Assembly (NCBI RefSeq): GCF_014252955.1
Contig: NZ_JACMIA010000001.1
Span: 124,001 to 188,000, forward strand
Direction of reading: 5' to 3'
Length of the DNA stretch: 64,000 nt
Source of the DNA: Stappia sp. 28M-7
Lineage (GTDB): Bacteria > Pseudomonadota > Alphaproteobacteria > Rhizobiales > Stappiaceae
The translations under genes were made by a program, and so were the position numbers. Below, in pieces: positions 62,217 through 64,000 of this stretch (position 1 is its first letter; each line of letters starts with the position of its first letter). The notes under the pieces were generated by a model, which ran no database searches, was not told the origin of the DNA, and saw nothing but the letters and a program-made list of their open reading frames with translations.

Positions 62217-62774
62217 ATGCAGGCACAGCACGATCCCACGGGCTGGCACGGCACCACCATCCTCAGCGTCCGCAAGGGCGGCAAGGTGGTCATCGCCGGC
62301 GACGGGCAGGTCTCCCTCGGCCAGACCGTGATCAAGCATACGGCACGCAAGGTGCGCCCGCTCGCCAAGGGTGAGGTCATCGCCGGTTTCGCTGGCGCCA
62401 CGGCCGACGCCTTCACGCTGTTCGAGCGCCTCGAAGCCAAGCTCGAGCAATATCCGGGACAGCTGATGCGTGCCTGTGTGGAGCTGGCCAAGGACTGGCG
62501 GACCGACCGCTACCTGCGCCGCCTCGAGGCGATGATGCTGGTGGCCGACAAGTCGGTGTCGCTGGTGCTGACGGGAACCGGCGACGTGCTGGAACCGGAA
62601 GGCGGCGTCATGGGCATCGGCTCTGGCGGCAATTATGCGCTGGCCGCGGCCCGCGCGCTGGCCGACACCGACATGGATGCCGAGACCATCGCCCGACGGG
62701 CCATGGCGATCGCCGCAGAGATCTGCGTCTACACGAACGGCAACCTCACCATCGAGACACTGGATGCCGATTGA
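62217..62774 (+). CDS. hslV: ATP-dependent protease subunit HslV
   Basis: 185 aa proteasome-family peptidase. A 12-residue propeptide ([12 protein letters not shown]) precedes the nucleophile Thr13 in [24 protein letters not shown]; Asp17 and Lys33 (counting from that Thr) are in place, as are [18 protein letters not shown] and [12 protein letters not shown]. HslV assembles with the HslU unfoldase. hslU is not in the window; in many alphaproteobacteria it follows after a GNAT gene (family knowledge), so it may be just beyond 64000. It overlaps the GNAT gene by 11 bp. Confidence 0.97.
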   Translation: MQAQHDPTGWHGTTILSVRKGGKVVIAGDGQVSLGQTVIKHTARKVRPLAKGEVIAGFAGATADAFTLFERLEAKLEQYPGQLMRACVELAKDWRTDRYLRRLEAMMLVADKSVSLVLTGTGDVLEPEGGVMGIGSGGNYALAAARALADTDMDAETIARRAMAIAAEICVYTNGNLTIETLDAD

Positions 62775-63306
62775 TCCGCAGCGCATCGGCTTCCGGCCGG
62801 TCGGGACTGCCGACCTGCCGCTGCTGGCCGGGTGGATGGAAACCCCGCACTGGCGCCGGTGGTGGGGCGAGCCGCAAACCGAGCTCGGCTACATCCGCGA
62901 CATGATCGAGGGGCGGGACACGACCGAGCCCTGGCTGTTCACGCTGGATGGCCGCGAGGCCGGCTACATCCAGGTCTGGTACGTGGACGACAACAAGGGG
63001 CCCGAAATCGTTGCCGAACATCCCTGGCTCGGCGAGCTGCCCGCCGGGGCGGTCGGGGTCGACCTGTCCATCGGCCGCGAGGAAGATCTGTCCCGCGGCA
63101 TCGGTTCGGCGGTGCTGATGGCTTTCGTCGCGCTGCTGCGCGCGCGGGGACACACGCAGATCGTGATCGACCCGGATGCGGAGAACGGCCGAGCCTGTCG
63201 TGCTTACGAGAAGGCCGGCTTCCGGCCGCTGGCGCATCTGGCCGGTCGCACGGGCGAGGCGCTGATCATGGAACATGTCGAAGGTGCCGGGGAGGTTCGC
63301 CCATGA
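62764..63306 (+). CDS. GNAT family N-acetyltransferase, aminoglycoside 6'-acetyltransferase-like
   Basis: 180 aa. Seen: [29 protein letters not shown] (N-terminal half typical of AAC(6')-like enzymes and siderophore-type acetyltransferases), [42 protein letters not shown] (acetyl-CoA-binding Q/R-x-x-G-x-G region), and [21 protein letters not shown]. Substrate cannot be assigned. Start 62764 lies inside hslV and the stop overlaps the next gene (ATGA), a tightly coupled run. Confidence 0.9.
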   Translation: MPIDPQRIGFRPVGTADLPLLAGWMETPHWRRWWGEPQTELGYIRDMIEGRDTTEPWLFTLDGREAGYIQVWYVDDNKGPEIVAEHPWLGELPAGAVGVDLSIGREEDLSRGIGSAVLMAFVALLRARGHTQIVIDPDAENGRACRAYEKAGFRPLAHLAGRTGEALIMEHVEGAGEVRP

Positions 63307-64000
63307 CCGCCCGGCTCGATCCGGCACGGCTGGAGGCCGCCGTCGGTCTCGGCATCGTGACCCGCCAGCAGGCCGACCGCCTCGCAGAGTTCTGGATCGT
63401 CCCGCTACCGCAGGCCGGTGCCGCGGAGACGGTGGATGCGGCCGCGGACATTCCCGACGGGGTCTCTCATGCGGATGCGGAGGAGGTCCGCTTCGCGCGC
63501 GGCTTCCACGACATCTTCATTTCCATCGGCATCCTCGTGTTCCTGTTCGGCCTCGTCTTCGGCCTGCGCGACCAGGAACCGCCCTATCTGGTGACGGGCG
63601 TCGCAGCCGCCGCGGTCTGGGGGCTGTCCGAGATTTTTGCCAAGCGACTGCGGCTCGCCCTGCCGTCCTTCCTGCTGACGGTGGCTTTCGCGCCGCTGCT
63701 GCTGATCGCCTGTACCGGCTTTGTCACCGGGGGACATCCGCTGTTCAGCCAGGCGATCGTCAACACCGATCTGCCGCTCTACATGATCGTCCCGACATTG
63801 CTCGGCATTGCCGGCGGCGTCCTCCACTACTGGCGCTTTCGGGTGCCGGTCGGGATTGCCATCGTTGCTTGTACCGTGCTGTTCCTGGCCGCCTTGACCA
63901 TAGAAACGGCCGTGCCGGGTCTGCTGGAGGCGGGGGCCGCCTGGTTCACGCTCGCGGCCGGACTGGCGACCTTCGTGGTCGCCATGCGCTACGATGCGCG
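63303..64000 (+). CDS. DUF2157-like membrane protein, cut by window edge
   Basis: Starts at 63303 inside the previous stop (ATGA) and is open to the end of the window (at least 232 codons). The soluble N-terminus (RLEAAVGLGIVTRQQADRLAEFW) is followed by hydrophobic segments about 72-88 (DIFISIGILVFLFGLVFGL), 98-112, 120-140, 155-170 and more, consistent with multi-pass DUF2157 proteins. The function is unknown. Three consecutive genes (hslV, GNAT, this) overlap and so form an operon; hslU may follow. Confidence 0.8.
   Translation, partial: MTARLDPARLEAAVGLGIVTRQQADRLAEFWIVPLPQAGAAETVDAAADIPDGVSHADAEEVRFARGFHDIFISIGILVFLFGLVFGLRDQEPPYLVTGVAAAAVWGLSEIFAKRLRLALPSFLLTVAFAPLLLIACTGFVTGGHPLFSQAIVNTDLPLYMIVPTLLGIAGGVLHYWRFRVPVGIAIVACTVLFLAALTIETAVPGLLEAGAAWFTLAAGLATFVVAMRYDA

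Overview
This is a 64 kb stretch of high-GC chromosome from an alphaproteobacterium. A Hyphomicrobiales (Rhizobiales) or Stappia/Labrenzia-like marine relative is my inference, not something the sequence proves. The evidence is family content (Coq7-type hydroxylase, DUF992 protein, PmtA methyltransferase next to dnaKJ, ECF41 sigma factor, HslV followed by a GNAT gene, many TRAP and ABC importers) and uniformly GC-rich codon use. No phage, IS element, CRISPR array or plasmid gene was found.

Layout. 1-2.3 kb: an ABC importer (ATPase plus the start of a Tat-exported binding protein) divergent from a GntR/FCD regulator. 2.2-8.0 kb: cyclopropane fatty acid synthase, an XRE-cupin regulator divergent from an omega-amino-acid:pyruvate aminotransferase, an ECF41 sigma factor with its carboxymuconolactone-decarboxylase-like partner and a textbook ECF41 promoter, and a Coq7 hydroxylase. 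8.3-15.6 kb: a catabolic cluster with a DctPQM TRAP importer, alpha/beta hydrolase and amidase on the minus strand, and an IclR regulator plus aspartate-dehydrogenase-like enzyme on the plus strand. 15.6-16.4 kb: an AT-rich islet with a GIY-YIG-like protein. 16.4-25.9 kb: VOC protein, MocR regulator with a BenE-type symporter, then LysR, RidA, a second amidase and a second DctPQM importer.

26.0-29.0 kb: a short accessory segment next to tRNA-Ser(GGA). It holds an orphan proteasome-like Ntn hydrolase and a 458-residue protein ending in a HEPN-type Arg-Asn-x3-His motif. These are the least ordinary genes in the window. 29.7-35.6 kb: small membrane protein, MsrA, an M48 protease, and a GntR-headed run of EctD-like dioxygenase, SDR and a secreted Ntn amide hydrolase. 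35.6-36.7 kb is non-coding apart from a striking inverted repeat. 36.8-40.4 kb: PhnD-C-E-E phosphonate/phosphate importer with a possible Pho box.

40.5-53.2 kb: cupin, LysE exporter, two SulP transporters, PmtA, VOC, and dnaK-fkbM-dnaJ, in which a methyltransferase gene sits between the two chaperone genes; then a tandem Usp protein, PdxH and a DUF992 protein. 53.3-56.5 kb: the molybdate system modE-modABC with two matching operator-like repeats. 56.5-57.6 kb: FMN reductase and a YjbR protein. 57.6-62.0 kb: an Lrp regulator, methionine gamma-lyase and an E1-type 2-oxoacid dehydrogenase, matching the mdeR-mdeA-mdeB arrangement. 62.2-64.0 kb: hslV, a GNAT acetyltransferase and the start of a DUF2157 membrane protein, cut by the window edge.

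Working picture: a metabolically versatile heterotroph scavenging amides, amino acids, organic acids, phosphonate or phosphate, sulfate or bicarbonate, and molybdate. Most catabolic blocks carry their own divergently transcribed regulator and recognisable operator-like palindromes.
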